NCBI GenBank assembly: GCA_934668285.1
Contig: CAKUNB010000117.1
Span: 1 to 5,539 of the forward strand
DNA length: 5,539 nucleotides
DNA from: an uncultured Oscillospiraceae bacterium
GTDB lineage: Bacteria > Bacillota > Clostridia > Oscillospirales > Oscillospiraceae
Reading direction: 5' to 3'
The translations under genes and the position numbers were made by a program. Below, piece by piece: positions 5,448 through 5,539 of this stretch. Position 1 is the stretch's first letter. Every line of letters starts with the position of its first letter. Under the pieces are notes generated by a model. It saw nothing but the letters and a program-made list of their open reading frames with translations. It was not told where the DNA came from and ran no database searches.

Positions 5448-5539
5448 ATGGCAACCTATCGACTGACACTGGCCTATGACGGCACCCGCTACCGCGGCTG
5501 GCAGCGCCTGTCCGGCGCGGCGACGGTACAGGGGCGGGT
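5448..5539 (+). CDS. truA: tRNA pseudouridine synthase A (TruA), N-terminal 30 codons
   Basis: The first 30 residues carry the TruA opening: a beta-strand with YRLTLAYDGTRYRGWQR, the family's conserved YDGTxFxGWQ signature with Tyr for Phe, and the start of the following VQG segment. TruA converts uridines 38-40 in the anticodon stem of many tRNAs to pseudouridine. The catalytic Asp, normally in an RTDAGVHA motif some 20-30 residues further on, lies outside the window, so completeness cannot be judged. The start is supported by AAAGGAG (GGAG 5438-5441) with a 6-nt spacer. The gene begins 22 bp after the terminator, and no separate promoter is visible in that gap. Expression may depend on read-through or on sequence I cannot recognise. 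Confidence 0.93.
   Translation, partial: MATYRLTLAYDGTRYRGWQRLSGAATVQGR

Overview
The window looks like a chromosomal piece of a high-GC, low-copy-repeat Clostridia genome, most likely a gut Oscillospiraceae/Ruminococcaceae-type member of the Bacillota. This placement is inferred from four things: strong GGAGG-type ribosome binding sites before nearly every gene, a type III (CoaX) pantothenate kinase, a secreted protein combining S-layer homology (SLH), GH24 lysozyme and InlB/Flg_new repeat domains, and small proline-rich proteins of a kind seen in Clostridia. No database search was possible.

Reverse strand, 1-873: a tight run of three small genes of unknown function, read leftwards. First is a 75-aa helical protein, then a 119-aa protein with a seven-proline tract, then the start of a protein built of PPPKPPG heptads that runs off the left edge. 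The spacings (25 and 17 bp) suggest one transcript. The heptad gene is easily missed because it has no stop inside the window and because other frames across the repeat stay open.

Forward strand, 879-3115: a near-consensus promoter (TTGCCT-17-TATAAT with extended -10) drives a three-gene operon coupled by two ATGA overlaps: a YfcE/MJ0936-type metallophosphoesterase, coaX, and an S33-type alpha/beta hydrolase (monoacylglycerol lipase/lysophospholipase-like).

Forward strand, 3116-5425: an AT-rich 118-bp gap holds a second near-consensus promoter (TTGACG-17-TACAAT). It precedes one 718-aa exported protein that ends at a clear Rho-independent terminator. The protein is laid out almost symmetrically: a degenerate GH24-like domain plus an InlB-type repeat, three SLH modules, a Pro/Asp/Glu/Thr linker, then an apparently active GH24 domain plus a second InlB-type repeat. 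This pairing of a dead and a live lysozyme module around a wall anchor is the most interesting item in the window.

Forward strand, 5448-end: the first 30 codons of truA, starting 22 bp after the terminator.

No RNA genes, CRISPR arrays, insertion sequences or phage integration signals are visible. The long reverse-strand open frames opposite coaX and the lysozyme gene are codon-bias shadows.
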